Translations under genes and position numbers: made by a program
Part shown: positions 12,709-23,514 of the stretch, piece by piece
Position numbering within the stretch: position 1 is the stretch's first letter
Layout of the letters: each line of letters begins with the position of its first letter
Assembly: GCA_039090855.1 (NCBI GenBank)
Contig: CM076990.1
Location: 199,645,232 to 199,709,231 of the forward strand
Length of the DNA stretch: 64,000 nucleotides
Reading direction: 5' to 3'
Origin: Macrothele yani
Taxonomy: Eukaryota; Arthropoda; Arachnida; Araneae; Macrothelidae
Notes under the pieces: generated by a model
Told to the model about the DNA's origin: nothing
The model's input: only the letters and a program-made list of their open reading frames with translations
Database searches by the model: none

Positions 12709-13843
12709 CTTTCTTATGTAGCAGGATCATTGTAGCGGTGTTCCAATCCTCAGGAATCTTTCCTTCATTAAGGCATCGAGTGAAAATTTGGGCGAGTACT
12801 GTTTCGATTTCTCCACTTGCTTCTTGTATGATGTCTACAGTAATTCCATCTTCTCCTGCAGCTTTTCCCCGCTTCATGTTCTTGATTGCATGTGCAACTT
12901 CTGCTGGAAGGACTGGAAGAACTCTGGTACTGGTATCTTTCATGATGTCTGGAGTGCATGTATCATCCCTTTCAAATAATTTGGAGTAGAAATCTTTCAC
13001 TCTTGTCAAACTTTCACCTCTATTTCTTGTTACAGAACCATCTTCTTTTCTCAGTGCCATAATCTGTTTTCTTCCCTTACTGAGATGTCCCTTTGCTATC
13101 TTTAGGCTTTGGTTGTTTTCAATTGCTTTCCTCACTAGTTCACAGTTGAATTTTCTTACGTCTTCAGTGATACTTTTTCGTACTGTCTTGCATAGCTCTA
13201 TATATTCCACTTTGGAAGTCACATCTTCTTTAGTTGTCCTCATCTCTCTTCTTTTTTGCATCAACATTTTCGTTTTTCCTGATAATTTTTTTACATGCAA
13301 CTTGTTCTTAGACCCAGCTAATTTTGTTGCTGTTTTCATAAGAGCTTTGGTTACTTTTCTGTTAACTTCAGAGATGTCCACTTCTTCCGATGTTAGGCCT
13401 TCTAAAGCAGAGAACCTGTTCTTCAGTTCCAACTTGAAGGTATTATGGTGTTTTTTAAGGTTGGTGATGTCAATAGATTTTGTTTGTCTTATGAGCTTGC
13501 CACGTTCAAGTTTAGTGTTGAGGTGCATCTTACATCTCACCAATCTATGGTCACTACCTGTGTTGAACTTGTTTAGCACACTGCAGTCTTCTATGACGAA
13601 TTTTTTGTTACACATAATAAAATCAATTTCACTTGTCGTCCCATTTGGATGTCTCCATGTCCATTTCCTGTGTGGCTTTTTCTTGAAGAAGGAGTTCAAG
13701 ATGAAAAACCCTTCTGCCTCTGCAAACTCAACGAGAGTATTTCCACTCTGGTTTCTGTTGCCGTGACCGAATTTACCTACTGAAGTTTCATTCTGTTGCC
13801 GTTGCCCTATTTTTGCATTGAAATCTCCCATAATTATTTTCAA
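12662..13843 (-). pseudogene. RTE-A copy 2 endonuclease C-terminus and RT N-terminus
   Basis: This continues the same frame as the endonuclease block after the nonsense codon. It opens with IIMGDFNAKIGQRQQNETSV, the conserved endonuclease GDFNA motif, and includes the TGSDHRLVRCKM catalytic histidine motif. It then crosses a basic linker and enters the RT N-terminal region (AIKNMKRGKAAGEDGITVDI, then LLHKKGDIEDLGNYRPISSL). It ends where the 11-bp deletion near 12680 shifts the frame into the next block. Without the two lesions, this block and its neighbours would form one polyprotein of about 980 codons. Confidence 0.88.
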
Positions 13844-13876
13844 GTGCTGCTTACCTTTATTATTTAGATGACAAAT

Positions 13877-14383
13877 TTACTCATAAAATTCTTCAATTTC
13901 TTCTTCAGGATGACTTGTGGTGGGTGCATAAGTTTGAATAATCTGAGTCTGGTATCTTCTCGATAGTTGGATAACGAGTCGTGCAGCTCTGTCAGAGGAA
14001 CTTTCAACTTCTACCACTTTATCCTTCAGTTTCTTGTTTATTATAAATCCAACACCACTAGTTCTGCCAGTATCTGTCCCACGATAGTAGAAGAGATGTC
14101 CACTTTTCAGTTCGATGAGATCTTCTCCTTTTCTCCTTACCTCACTTAGCCCCACGATGTCCCACTTGATCCTTTGTAGTTCCTCTTCCAATTCAAGAAG
14201 CCTTGAATCAGAAGATAGGGAGCGTCCATTGTACGTTGCCAAGGTCAGCATCAGATGGCAGCCTAGTCCGGTCCTCCGGGGATTCTTAGCACCCTCTGCC
14301 TTCATGTCGCACTGGCCGCTGCCTTGGCCAGGTACATTCCAGCTGCCGGAGACTGAGGGCCAAGATTTAAGTTGTGGAGTCAT
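13877..14383 (-). pseudogene. RTE-A copy 2 endonuclease N-terminal segment
   Basis: The segment runs from an ATG at 14383 into an exonuclease-endonuclease-phosphatase-type fold: HLMLTLATYNGRSL, then WDIVGLSEVRRKGEDLIEL, HLFYYRGTDTGRTSGVGFII and IQTYAPTTSHPEEEIEEFYE. In RTE LINEs this domain nicks target DNA and so primes reverse transcription. The nonsense codon at 13877-13879 (GAA to TAA by comparison with the copy at 39100) cuts it from the next block, which is in the same frame. The residues before LATYNGRSL are a variable leader, so the true start could be internal. Confidence 0.85.
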
Positions 14384-14611
14384 TTTGGAGGGGTTTGGCC
14401 ATAACTCACCACGCTGGCCAAGCGGGTTGGTGAGTGTGGGATAGAATTTCCTCTGATCCCGATGGTATAGTTATACCGCTATTGGCGGTCGTCAGAGCCC
14501 CTTTAGTGGGAACAGGATGCACCACGAAAAGGCGGGGTTGACATTTGTCAAGGAGAGGTTGTGATGTTACGCATCACCTGACCTTACATCCCATATATAT
14601 ATATATAGTTG

Positions 14612-14697
14612 GAGGAGACTGGCACAAGACAGACCGTTGTGGAGGAAACTTGGGGAGACATTCGTCCAGCAGTGGATTGATAATGGTTGACATGATG
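14612..14697 (+). mobile_element. RTE-A 3' stub in opposite orientation
   Basis: About 85 bp match only the last bases of family A (GGAGACTGGCACAAGACAGA through GATAATGGTTGACATGATGA) in the plus orientation. The stub is flanked by a direct repeat ATATATAGTTGGA at about 14602-14614 and 14698-14710, consistent with a target-site duplication. It is therefore a separate, severely 5'-truncated insertion next to the 5' end of the minus-strand copy 2. Confidence 0.85.
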
Positions 14698-14994
14698 ATA
14701 TATAGTTGGACCTCCCTATATCAAAGTTCTCTATATATCTAAAAAAATTTTGTATATAAATTTTTTTTTCGAGACAAATTGAGGTTTTTCCACCCATATT
14801 GCTGATGTTGTAAGAAAAACAAGTGAGGAAAAAATAGAACGGAGATGTTGCAAGTCAATGAAGGCCATTGTGACACTGATGGGTAGTCTAGCAAATTGGG
14901 GGAGGGTATTGTTTCCACATTCCCCTCACCTCAAGTAACTTTCTTCTGTAAAACAGATTCAGTTTGTTCCAATCTCTCTATCCAGCAGTGTGTA

Positions 14995-15290
14995 TTCGCA
15001 ACGTCAAAAAAATAAGTGTCTCAGTGTTGTGGAAAAGGTGGAGTTGTTGAAAAACATGGACAGTGGAATGTGTAAAAAAGATATTGAGGTTAAATTCAGT
15101 GTTCCCCCAACTACAGTGTCTGCAATTATAAAATAAACAAACCGGGAGTTTGTTATGAAAACCTTTAAAGATGTCGAACCTAACAAGAAATGTTCTAAAG
15201 CGTGTCATTTTAGAAAAGTGGGTGACGCTGTTTTAAAATGGATTAAAATTGTTTGTGACAAACTTGCCAATCTCAAATCTTCTTATAAAG
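14995..15290 (+). pseudogene. pogo/Tigger-like transposase N-terminal fragment (Psq/CENP-B HTH)
   Basis: Translated on the plus strand, the stretch from about 15004 reads KISVSVVEKVELLKNMDSGM, then CKKDIEVKFSVPPTTVSAII and a stop. It continues later with VGDAVLKWIKIVCDK. This is the helix-turn-helix of the Psq/CENP-B type used by pogo-family transposases, followed by the start of the second HTH. The DDE catalytic part is missing; the sequence ends against a minus-strand mariner remnant. It is a different family member from the Tigger-like element at 20961. Confidence 0.6.
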
Positions 15291-15292
15291 CA

Positions 15293-16790
15293 TTAGTCCT
15301 TTATCATTTTTGGGAACAAGTGGTTATTGCAGTGGGCTAAATCAGGACTATATGGGGGATGTGGCCATACTTCCCACTTCAAATTGTGAAGAAGCTCATG
15401 CATGGCGGTAGCTTTGTGTGGGGTTGCATTGTCGTGCAACAAAATGATTCCTTCGACAATTTTCCTCATCTTCAATCCTTAATTGTTTTCCTTAACTTCT
15501 TCAGTGGCTTGCAGTACATTGCAACGTTTATTTTACTCCCTTTTGCCATTAACTCTGTGTACACCAAAACAGCCCCTTGTAGTCAAAAATGACTGTTGCC
15601 ATAACTTTTCCTCCAGATGGCACGACTTAAATTTTTTTTTTTTTTTTTTTTTTGCGGTTGGTGAGCTGGGGTGTTTCCACACCATAGATGCCGATTCACT
15701 TTCTGGTGCAGAGTGATGCACCCACGGCTCATTGTCAGTGACAATGCGCTGCAAAAATCTGTTCTTTCTACAAAATAATGTTACAGGAACATAAGACTGG
15801 ACTCAAATCGCTGATTTTTTGTGCTGTTCCATTAAAGATTGCGAACCCATTTTGCACACACTTTTCTGAAATGCAGGTGCTCATGAATGATAGCATGTAC
15901 ACTACTACACTGAAGAGCAATTGAATTAGAGATACCTGTCTAGTAACGTGTAGCACATTCTTTCACCCTGATGACGACGGCGATTCGTCTCGGCATGGAC
16001 TCGACAAGACACCGGAAGCATTGGGAAGCCATACAGATCCACAACCCCTAAAGAAGCTCACAGAGTTCACGAAGATTTGATGGAGGGGTGTCAGAGCCTC
16101 GAACATCTCTCTCGATGGCATCCCAGATGTGCTCGATGGGATTGGGGTAAGGTGACCTAGCTGTCCAAGGAAGCGAGGTCACGTCGGTGGAGTGTTCATC
16201 CAACCATTCGGATACAATTCGGGAGTGATGGCATGGTGCATTGTCTTGTTGCAGGATGAAGTCTCCAGTGGTTGGCCCTTGCAGGGATGGTTTTACCAGA
16301 TTCGATGTACTCACGGTGCACCCATGACACAGTGGCTTGTGAAAATCCCAGTGCCTGCATGACTTCCGAGATGGAGTGACCCATTCGTCAGGCACCGACA
16401 ATTTGCCCATGATCAAATGCGCTTAGATCCTTCGTCTTACAAATACTGCGTCCGACTCTTACTGATTCCTGTCGCATCACTCCTTATATTGTCGTATCGC
16501 TGCATATGTCATGTCGTTTCCGTTTACAGGGCCGCCCACAGTGTCACATTTGCATAATGCCAGCCGTCTTTAACTTAATTGCTCTTCAGTGTATATGACA
16601 TGCCCAAAATGTTTGACAATTTCTTGAATTTTTATATGGGAGTTATCCCTAATCATCTCCTCAATGTGTGAAATGTGATTAATGGTCATCAAAGTCAAAG
16701 GTCAGCCTCTGTCCAGTTCATCTGTCAAATCCGTACTTCCTTTTTTGAACTGCTTATACCATTTTCCAATTGCCTAGTGATACAACATCT
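15293..16790 (-). pseudogene. Mariner transposase remnant, split by a Tc1-like insertion
   Basis: In element order on the minus strand there is an HTH region at about 16790-16600 (LGNWKMV..., then HIEEMIRDNSHIKIQEIVKH). The frame resumes beyond the nested element at about 15905 with IIHEHLHFRKVCAKWV. The DDE domain follows with RIVTDNEPWVHHSAPESESA at about 15755 and WKHPSSPTAK. The last block is at 15475-15293 (ILLHDNATPHKATAMHELL, then HPPYSPDLAHCNNHLF). The DNxxPH and PYSPDL motifs are typical of DD34D mariners. The gap from 15908 to 16595 is a separate transposon. A poly-A/T expansion at 15630-15653 and several frameshifts also break the gene. Confidence 0.8.
15910..16593 (-). mobile_element. 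Tc1-like element nested in mariner
   Basis: Terminal inverted repeats begin CACTGAAGAGCAATT at 15910 and end AATTGCTCTTCAGTG at 16593, each bordered by TA, the Tc1/mariner target duplication. The minus-strand ORF at 16416-16048 encodes part of a DD34E transposase: FILQQDNAPCHHSRIVSEWL, then RSPYPNPIEHIWDAIERDV. The N-terminal HTH and the first part of the DDE domain are compressed into about 150 bp, so the copy is internally deleted at 684 bp against the roughly 1.2-1.6 kb usual for the family. The surrounding mariner reading resumes on both sides, so the nesting order is clear. Confidence 0.88.
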
Positions 16791-16975
16791 GACAGTAACC
16801 CACTCCTTCAATTTCGTGGATCCTTGTACAGGTGCTCACATTCAAGGTGTAGAGAGTGACTGGTGGCCTCTGTAACGCACACTTTCAGACGAGACTCACA
16901 AAAATCATTTGGCAGACCACATTCTGGAATATTTATTCCGACGGAATTGTCGTCTTTTGTCAGAACACTGCTTTG
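16774..16975 (+). pseudogene. Merlin (IS1016/IS1595-like) transposase C-terminal fragment
   Basis: The plus strand reads VIQHLTVTHSFNFVDPCTGA, then HIQGVESDWWPL and, in another frame, a stretch like ETHKNHLADHILEYLFRRN. HSFNFVDPxTGAHTQxVES is the signature of the ISXO2/IS1016-type DDE domain of animal Merlin transposons. Only the C-terminus remains. It abuts the mariner N-terminal block on its left. A longer Merlin remnant lies at 57075-57800. Confidence 0.72.
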
Positions 16976-17007
16976 AGTAATGATTCGCATCATCAAACAG
17001 GTCTTTC

Positions 17008-17046
17008 AATAATTAAATTAGATAATAAATCTAATTTAATTATTGT
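17008..17046. repeat. Short perfect hairpin
   Basis: Two 17-bp arms (CAATAATTAAATTAGAT and its reverse complement) surround a loop of about 4 bases. Imperfect extension of the arms includes ACAGGTCTTT on the left and AAAGACAGGT on the right. It may be the remains of two head-to-head element termini. Confidence 0.7.
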
Positions 17047-17470
17047 ACCAGAAAGACAGGTTTTCATTCTGGTGGAAACACATATTTTCTGCCCCAGTAA
17101 ATGTTTCAGAATAGGTACACAACGAAAATTCAATGAAGGCCCTTTTAAAGGGTGGCCAAAATACTGCAGAAACACATTCGTTACAGAAATAACCCACACT
17201 GCCTATTTCATGTCACCTGATAGATGGCAGCATGTTACTAGCACTGCGTCTCTTGTAGCAGACAATGGGGTATAGCCAACAATTGCACTGTTCCATGAAC
17301 TTCCAATTTCAAGTAACACTCCAGCTGCTGTGCCATAACAAATGACTGTTAACAAATAAACAATGCATTGCAATTGTGCCAGACATCTTCCACAAGCAGA
17401 TGATGAAACATATGACGTCACTCCGCAGCCATGTTCTTTCCTTCTTTACATTTCCAATTGTCGCCACTAC
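17047..17470. other. Unassigned interval, possibly mariner 5' end
   Basis: No clear protein is visible. On the minus strand the end at 17480 reads like an element terminus (TACAAGGGCATATCAAAAA), followed by a short leader that could belong to the 5' end of the mariner at 15293-16790. I could not find the partner terminal repeat, so this stays a suggestion. Confidence 0.3.
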
Positions 17471-17658
17471 ATCAAACTTATTTTTTGATATGCCCTTGTA
17501 TCTATATTTTAAATAGTGTTTCCAAAAAAAAAAAAAGTTTTTAGCAGTGTCTTCATAATTAGCTTATGCTGCTATACATTATGCATTGATAGTCTGAAAA
17601 TTGCAATAAGAGATAACTGAAAATCCTCTTCCTCCAGTGCAAGCACTGCTGAAGAAGC

Positions 17659-19290
17659 CTACTGGTCAACAATTTGACCAGCAGAATTCATATTCAAATC
17701 AACAAGATTCAAAAGACTCAGAACTGTAGCATAGAGAATAAGTCCTGTAAGATGTGCAACATTCGGTTCCTCATCAGAAGATTCCCCAGAAAATGCACCA
17801 TATTCATCAGATAATCCATCTTCTGATTGCTGATGAGTAGAAATCGTATTGGAAACAACTGAAGCCTGAATGATCTTAAACTCAACTGTGCTAGAAGAGG
17901 GAGAAAATTTGGGGGTCTCAGAGGAGGAGGGAGCTTGAGAAGATGAGGCAGAGGAGGGAGCAGAGAGAGCAGCAAACATATCCTCCACCACCAACAACTA
18001 ATCCTCACCTGGATGGGGAGTAGAATCCTAACTACCTGCTCCTCTTTAATCAGGAGGAGGTATAAATTGTAGTCACAAATGGAGCTATTGACAAAATACA
18101 GTTGAGATTAATGAAGAAACTATAGAAGGTGAATTAGTTTGAGGATCAGATTGCCTTGAAGTTGTAGGACTAGTAGAACTCTGAGTGAGAACTAGATAAG
18201 GTAATCTAACATGTCCCAGTACTTTACAATGAAAGCACTGGACAGATATTTGAAGCCTGGTGGTAAAGCTGCATAATGATATTTCAATAACTATACTGTA
18301 GTAATGTGAAGGGTTTTTGATATTGCTTCAGGACATACAAGCCCAACTTGTCTGTGGAAACTTTTGATATGAGAGTATTCTGACTCTCTTGGGGTAGCTG
18401 GTAAAGTATTGATTTCTCCTTGAATTCTTCCAAAAAGACTCAAAATAGTTGAGAATAATGAATTCAAGTTTTCAGGAGACACAGGAAAAAGGTTAAGAGT
18501 CAACAGAAATTTAGTCACAGATACAGGTTGCAAATGATTTGAATTCACTGATAAGCCTTATTCAAAGAGTACAGCAACATACTCAAGTTTGGTAAAATAA
18601 ATTCTAATACCACACAATGACTGCACCACATCCAATATTGCAGAAAACAGCATCAATGTATTAAGAGCATTTAAATACAGTCTTAATGGAGTGTTAGGCA
18701 AAGCTTTAAATAGTATTCTAAATTTCTTATGTTCCAGAATTTCCCCATGATGAAAAGACTAAGTAGGTACCTTTAGGTGAAGCATAGTGCCCTCTCATTG
18801 CACACTGAACTGTGCAGATGCATTACTAGTAGAAGCAATAAAGCACTATCTCTCACTATAGCAGGTTGACCATTTAAAACAGAAGAAACATATGTAGTCT
18901 CCATACAACTCTTTGTCAATGTCCTTGACATAGATGAAGAATTCAGCATCTTAGATACATGGGCGTCATCTCCTGAAAGTTACATCAATACCAAAGTCAA
19001 AGGCAACAAAACAAGCTGGCTTATTAATGTCACAGAAAGAAAAACTTCAACAGACTTTGACTGCTCAGCTTCTACCGGCTGGCTCATGGTTCGCAAACCC
19101 TGAACTGCCGATTTTCTGGTGCACACAGATGATGATAAGTTCAAATAATACTCGATATAACTAAAAATTAATGTACCACTGGTATTTTCCCAGGCCAAAC
19201 AGGAAAGGCAAACCTTCATGCACCTATGAAGCACAAAAACCAGCAACTCAAAGAAATGCATAAAAAATAACTGCAAAACCAAGAGCTCGA
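17659..19290 (-). pseudogene. Possible LINE ORF1 (Gag-like) remnant
   Basis: Minus-strand open stretches at 19282-18980, 18548-18291 and 17997-17659 seem to belong to one decayed protein. Near 18270-18200 the minus strand reads PPGFKYLS, then in a shifted frame ISVQCFHCKVLGHVR. This resembles a CCHC zinc knuckle (CxxC...H) with its last cysteine lost, as in Jockey-type ORF1 proteins. The C-terminal part is rich in serine and proline (SSASSSQAPSSSETPKFSPS). No RT follows. The assignment rests on the knuckle-like motif and general composition only. Confidence 0.35.
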
Positions 19291-19544
19291 AGCTGCGTGT
19301 GGCTAATAGATAATAACATTGCCATTCAAGCTGTAATCCATTTGTATAATTATTATTTGGGAGTGTAAACTAGAAAATCCGAGTAAGTATAGTTATGTAA
19401 CAAAAATTCCCGGACTCAGATTGCAAAATTTTTTTATTTATGTGCAGTCATTTGTTTTTAATTTTAAACATTTTGGACATTTGACATATTTTAAACAAAT
19501 GTGTTTTAATGAGTATACATGAGAAAGGTATTTTCATAGAAGAT

Positions 19545-20510
19545 GCTGGAAGTGTCTGCCATTTTCTTGAAGGCATACAGTAAGTTCACCCTTTGGCACA
19601 CGTTTCGGGACACACAAAGAAGTGTTTCAGTGGTAATCTTCTTAACTGCTTCTTCAGTATTGCACTTTAGATCATCAAGAGTACGAAGATTATTTTTCTA
19701 GATGGTCTCTTTCAGGAAACTCTACAATTAAAAAAAATTGGGGGAGTAAAGTCCAGAAAATAAGGAAGCCACAGAGTCTGTGATGAGATGATGCGGTCAT
19801 TGAAGAACTCATCCAATTGCGTCATTGTTGCGTTTGACATATGGCATGTCACCCAATCTTTTTTGTACTAGCAGTATTGTTCATCTTTATTCAGAAGCAC
19901 CACAAACTGTTGCACAATATCTGTTTACACAGCAGAAGTCATGGTAGTCTTAAAGAAAATAGGGCCAATGATTCTGCATCATGAAATCATACACCACAAG
20001 CCTATTTTTTTCTTCATGGAGTGAAACTTAATGCAATACGTGCTGATTTTCTGCTGCTCATATTTGTGTTCTTTGAGAGTTTAGGTAACCATTTAGGTGA
20101 AACCATGTTTCATTGAGAAAAAAGTAAGTGTCTAAAATGGAAATGCCACAAGTGAATTGTCAAAACCAATAACAATAGTGGACATGCTTTTCATTGTAAA
20201 ACAGCTTTAATTCTTGCACAGCTCTAACTCTATATGCTGGAAACTTCAAAACGTTAGTTGTTCACTGGACAAACATGTATGATGTCTCAAGCTACTGGGA
20301 CAGCCACCAAAGTTGCATGGTTGTCACAGTAAATGTTCTTTAACACCTGCCACAAATGCTGGGGTCACTGTTCTGGGCCTTCCTCTTCTTTTTGTGTCAG
20401 CTCTTCCAGTTTCTTGAAAACATTTGATCAGATCATACACTGCACAAGGGCAGCCTTCTGTTCTTGCAATCAGTTCATGTCTGACTGACCTCATTCGCTC
20501 TCCCTCTTCT
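19545..20510 (-). pseudogene. Mariner-like transposase remnant (DUF4817/HTH type)
   Basis: On the minus strand, the 20500-20360 part reads ARTEGCPCAVYDLIKCFQET followed by GRADTKRRRPRTV, an HTH and basic linker. Further on there is a stretch like FSMKHGFT*MVT*TLKEHKY, corresponding to the FSDEAHFxLxGYVNxQN block of this family. Next comes WCMIS*CRIIGPIFF, and near 19800 FFNDRIISSQTLWLPYFLDF. Stops and frameshifts are frequent and no terminal repeats were identified. The order of motifs fits a Tc1/mariner superfamily transposase often annotated in arthropods as a DUF4817 protein. Confidence 0.6.
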
Positions 20511-20521
20511 CAAGGTCAGAT

Positions 20522-20748
20522 TTTTTTTTTTTTTTTTTGATTGGAGGTTTAACGACCACCGTGAGCAACTCAGTGGGCTATAAGCAGTCGCCCATCCCTA
20601 ATTTAGGGTCACTGGTTCCAGGGAAGGGAGAGAGCCAGTGCCGTAAGACAAAACACAACATCCATGCCTGACTGGGATTCGAACCTGGACCCCTTATGGA
20701 CGAATGATCAGAGGCCAGCGCCTTAGACCACTGCCCCACCAGGGCAGC
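20522..20748 (-). mobile_element. tRNA-derived SINE, copy 1
   Basis: Read on the minus strand, the element starts GGCTGCCCTGGTGGGGCAGT and contains a pol III A-box-like TGGGGCAGTGG and a B box GGTTCGAATCC. A shared unique body follows, and then a poly-A tail (the poly-T at 20521-20539). A direct repeat CAAGGTCAGAT lies at 20511-20521 and 20749-20759, a clear target-site duplication. The same family occurs at 55110-55340. The head resembles a tRNA but is not a functional tRNA gene, since the element continues without tRNA 3' processing. Confidence 0.9.
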
Positions 20749-21372
20749 CAAGGTCAGATGAGCTGGTGACGTTGTGTCATCACTCTGCAGTGTTGCCAAA
20801 TTATGACAATATAAGGCTTTCCTGTATTATGCATACACTTCTTGCTGTCTTCAGCCCACCACAATTTGTATTAACCTCAGGGTCCAGAAACTTCTGTTAT
20901 GTACTTATTAAAAAAAAATTAGAATATGTAAATTTAGAAAAAAAAAAAAAAAAAAAGAATACCATATATATTCGTGTATAAGCCGAGAGTATGATTTTCA
21001 CTACATAAATTTGACGAAAATTGAAAACTCGTGTATAAGCCAAGAGTACGATTTTCACTGTATAAATTTGACGAAAAGCAAAACCTCATGTATCGTGTAA
21101 ATTACAAAATTTCTCATATTATTTATCTCAGGATATTACATGTGTAGGGATTTAAGTTGCAGCTACACACTACAGAAGCAAACACAAACCTATGGCAATC
21201 CATCTTATTAGGTATTGGACTGTGGATTAAAAACCGATTGTAACTTATAAGCATTTGCGAATCTTGGTTGTGTTTATATACGGAGGGGAACGTGACCTCA
21301 CCCCGAAATTAAGCAGGCGCCCACACAAGGGACGGGGAAGACTCCAGCTGGGTCTCTATCACAGGCTCTCTC

Positions 21373-21495
<123 letters not shown>

Positions 21496-21852
21496 CAATT
21501 TCACTTCCGGCCTCCCCCTCCACGAAGAGTGAGAGAGAGCAACGGCGGGGTACCACTTAATGGAACAAAGTGTCAGGAACTGAATGACACCTCCTCCCTG
21601 CATCCATGAAATTTGATCTGCTTGTTGTTCCTTCCCACCAACCAGTCTAAGAAAAGTGGAAGCCCAGCCACACAGTAATGCTTTTGATTTGCTAAGGAAA
21701 TAGAGCCAACGAAACGATAGTTTCAATTCAATTGTGGTAACCTTCCTGAAGCAAGAAGAGTTTTTTTTTCAAGTTGCTCTGCTTTTATGATAGTTAGACA
21801 TTTTTCAGCTCTTTAGTTTCTCTCACAATTTTAACTTTGCTTTCGTTGAAAG

Positions 21853-23124
21853 ATGCCTGGACAAAAAAGGACTGCATATACGGCTAGTTTTAAGTTGCAA
21901 GTCGTCGCTTTTGCCGAGCAATAGAACAATTCAATTGCTGCTCAACATTTCTGTGTCAACGGACAGCAAGTGTGTGAGTAAAGGGAAAATAAGTTGGAAC
22001 TTATGATTATGCCGAGGACAAAGAAGGCTGCATGTGGTCATCCGCCAATGTTTCCTGACCTGGAGGAGAAATTGGCGCAGTGGATTAGGGAGTCACGACA
22101 GAGCAGGGTTTATTGTAACCCACACAAATATCTGAATCAGGACGCTGAATATGTTTAAAGACCCTGAATTCCTGCCACTAAAACCAGTGGACTTCGTTGA
22201 TTCCGAGGGATGGTGCGATCGATTCATGAACAGATATAACTTGAGTCTACAAACCCACACTAAGCTCTCCCAAAAACTGCCGAGAGAGTTGGAAACGAAA
22301 GTTGAATCGTTTCAAAAATTTATTATCCATCTCCAGAAGCAATACAATTTCGAATTGTGCCAAATTGGCAGAATGGACGAAATTCCTGTCTCCTTTGATT
22401 TGACTTCGAATTGAACTGTGGATCTTAAAGGCGTGAAGACAGTTTTTGTTAAAACAACTGGACATGAAAAGACTAGATTCACAGTGATTTTGTGTTGTAT
22501 GGCAGACTTGTCACGTTTACCCCCTATGATTATTTTTAAACGAAAGACTGTGAATAAGGGGGCGAAGTTCCAAAGTGGCGTGTTGGTGCGTGCTCACGTC
22601 AAAGGTTGGATGGATGAGAGTGGCACCTCGGAATGGTTGGAAAACGTGTGGAGCAAGAGGAAGGGTGGTGTTTTCAAGAAGCAGTCGATGCTCGTGTGGG
22701 ACTGGTTTCAGGCCCATCTCACTGATAAAAAAAAAATAGGTGTCATAAAATGAAATCTTCTGTGGCTGTGATTCTCGGAGGCCTCACCTCCCTAATGCAG
22801 CCGCTCGATGTCTCATTGAACAAATCGTTTAAGGACAGGCTTCCGGCCAAATGGATAGAGTGGATGGCTTCTGAGGATAAGACGGTGACAAAGGGTGGCA
22901 ATTTGAAAAAGGTGGACATCGGCATGATCGCGGAGTGGGTGAAGGAAGCGTGGCCGGACATTCCTTCAGAAACGATAGTCCGACCTTTCAAAAAGTGTTG
23001 CATCAGCAACTCTATTGATGGAAGTGAGGACCATATTGTGCAAGAGGAGGATGACGACGACAACAGTGAGGTGGAGAACGATGACATCTACCCAGATCTT
23101 CCCATGACGGAGACTGAATATTGA
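21853..23124 (+). pseudogene. pogo/Tigger-type transposase (HTH_Psq, CENP-B, DDE_1) pseudogene
   Basis: The start at 21853 reads MPGQKRTAYTASFKLQVVAF, then AEQ and a stop, the N-terminal HTH. The CENP-B-type HTH lies at about 22040-22200 (PPMFPDLEEKLAQWIRESRQ). The DDE_1 domain is at 22400-22760 (VFVKTTGHEKTRFTVILCCM, then WLENVW and MLVWDWFQAHLT). It continues in another frame at 22750-23124 (LTSLMQPLDVSLNKSFKDRL, WVKEAWPDIPSETIVRPFKK), with an acidic C-terminal tail (EEDDDDNSEVEND). LQPLDVxxNKxFK is a strong family marker. At least four frame breaks are visible, including a stop just before 22418 and one near 22735 in a run of A residues. The decayed copy cannot make transposase. Confidence 0.85.
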
Positions 23125-23514
23125 GAACTGTTTGGGAATTTGGACTTAGATACAGACCTTGAGGGCGAATGAGGATGGATGAATTAAAAATAAAGGTAAA
23201 TTTGTGTTATCTATACGGACTATTATGTACATTATTTTTTAAATAATTTAAACATATTTAATTTGCGGTTGATGTAACTTTAAGCATAAAGTAAACATGT
23301 TTTATTGCTATGCATACTTTATTGAGTTTTGGTGGGTCACAGTCCAGAGGCGTCCCGGTATATCAATCCAGACAGGGTTGAATGTGGTCGCCAATGTGAC
23401 CGAAAAAATTGCCAAAATTATTGACTCATATATAAGCTAACAACCCCTACCTCAGTGGTGAAAAAAAGTCTAAAAATTCTCAGCTTATACATGAAAATAT
23501 ACAGTATGTAAATT

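Larger units (their letters stand above)
11418..14592 (-). mobile_element. RTE-type LINE, family A copy 2, full length
   Basis: This is the best-preserved full-length family A element. The 3' tail (CATCAT)n is at 11418-11433 and the 5' end is at about 14592 beside an (AT)n run. The 5' UTR (14384-14592), the single endonuclease-RT frame and the 3' UTR are all present. Only two lesions break the frame: a GAA to TAA nonsense at about 13877-13879, and an 11-bp deletion near 12680. The deletion fell between two GATAGG repeats that are still present in copies 3, 4 and 7. Antisense to the host gene. Confidence 0.92.

Noticed and set aside
14384..14592. HDV-like self-cleaving ribozyme at the RTE-A 5' end
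   Set aside because: Some LINEs have such ribozymes and a GTGATG/CATCAC hairpin is visible, but I could not draw the nested double pseudoknot, and the hairpin is not kept in copy 1.
22247..23087. Minus-strand ORFs opposite the Tigger-like transposase
   Set aside because: They are antisense shadows; the plus strand carries the recognisable DDE_1 motifs.
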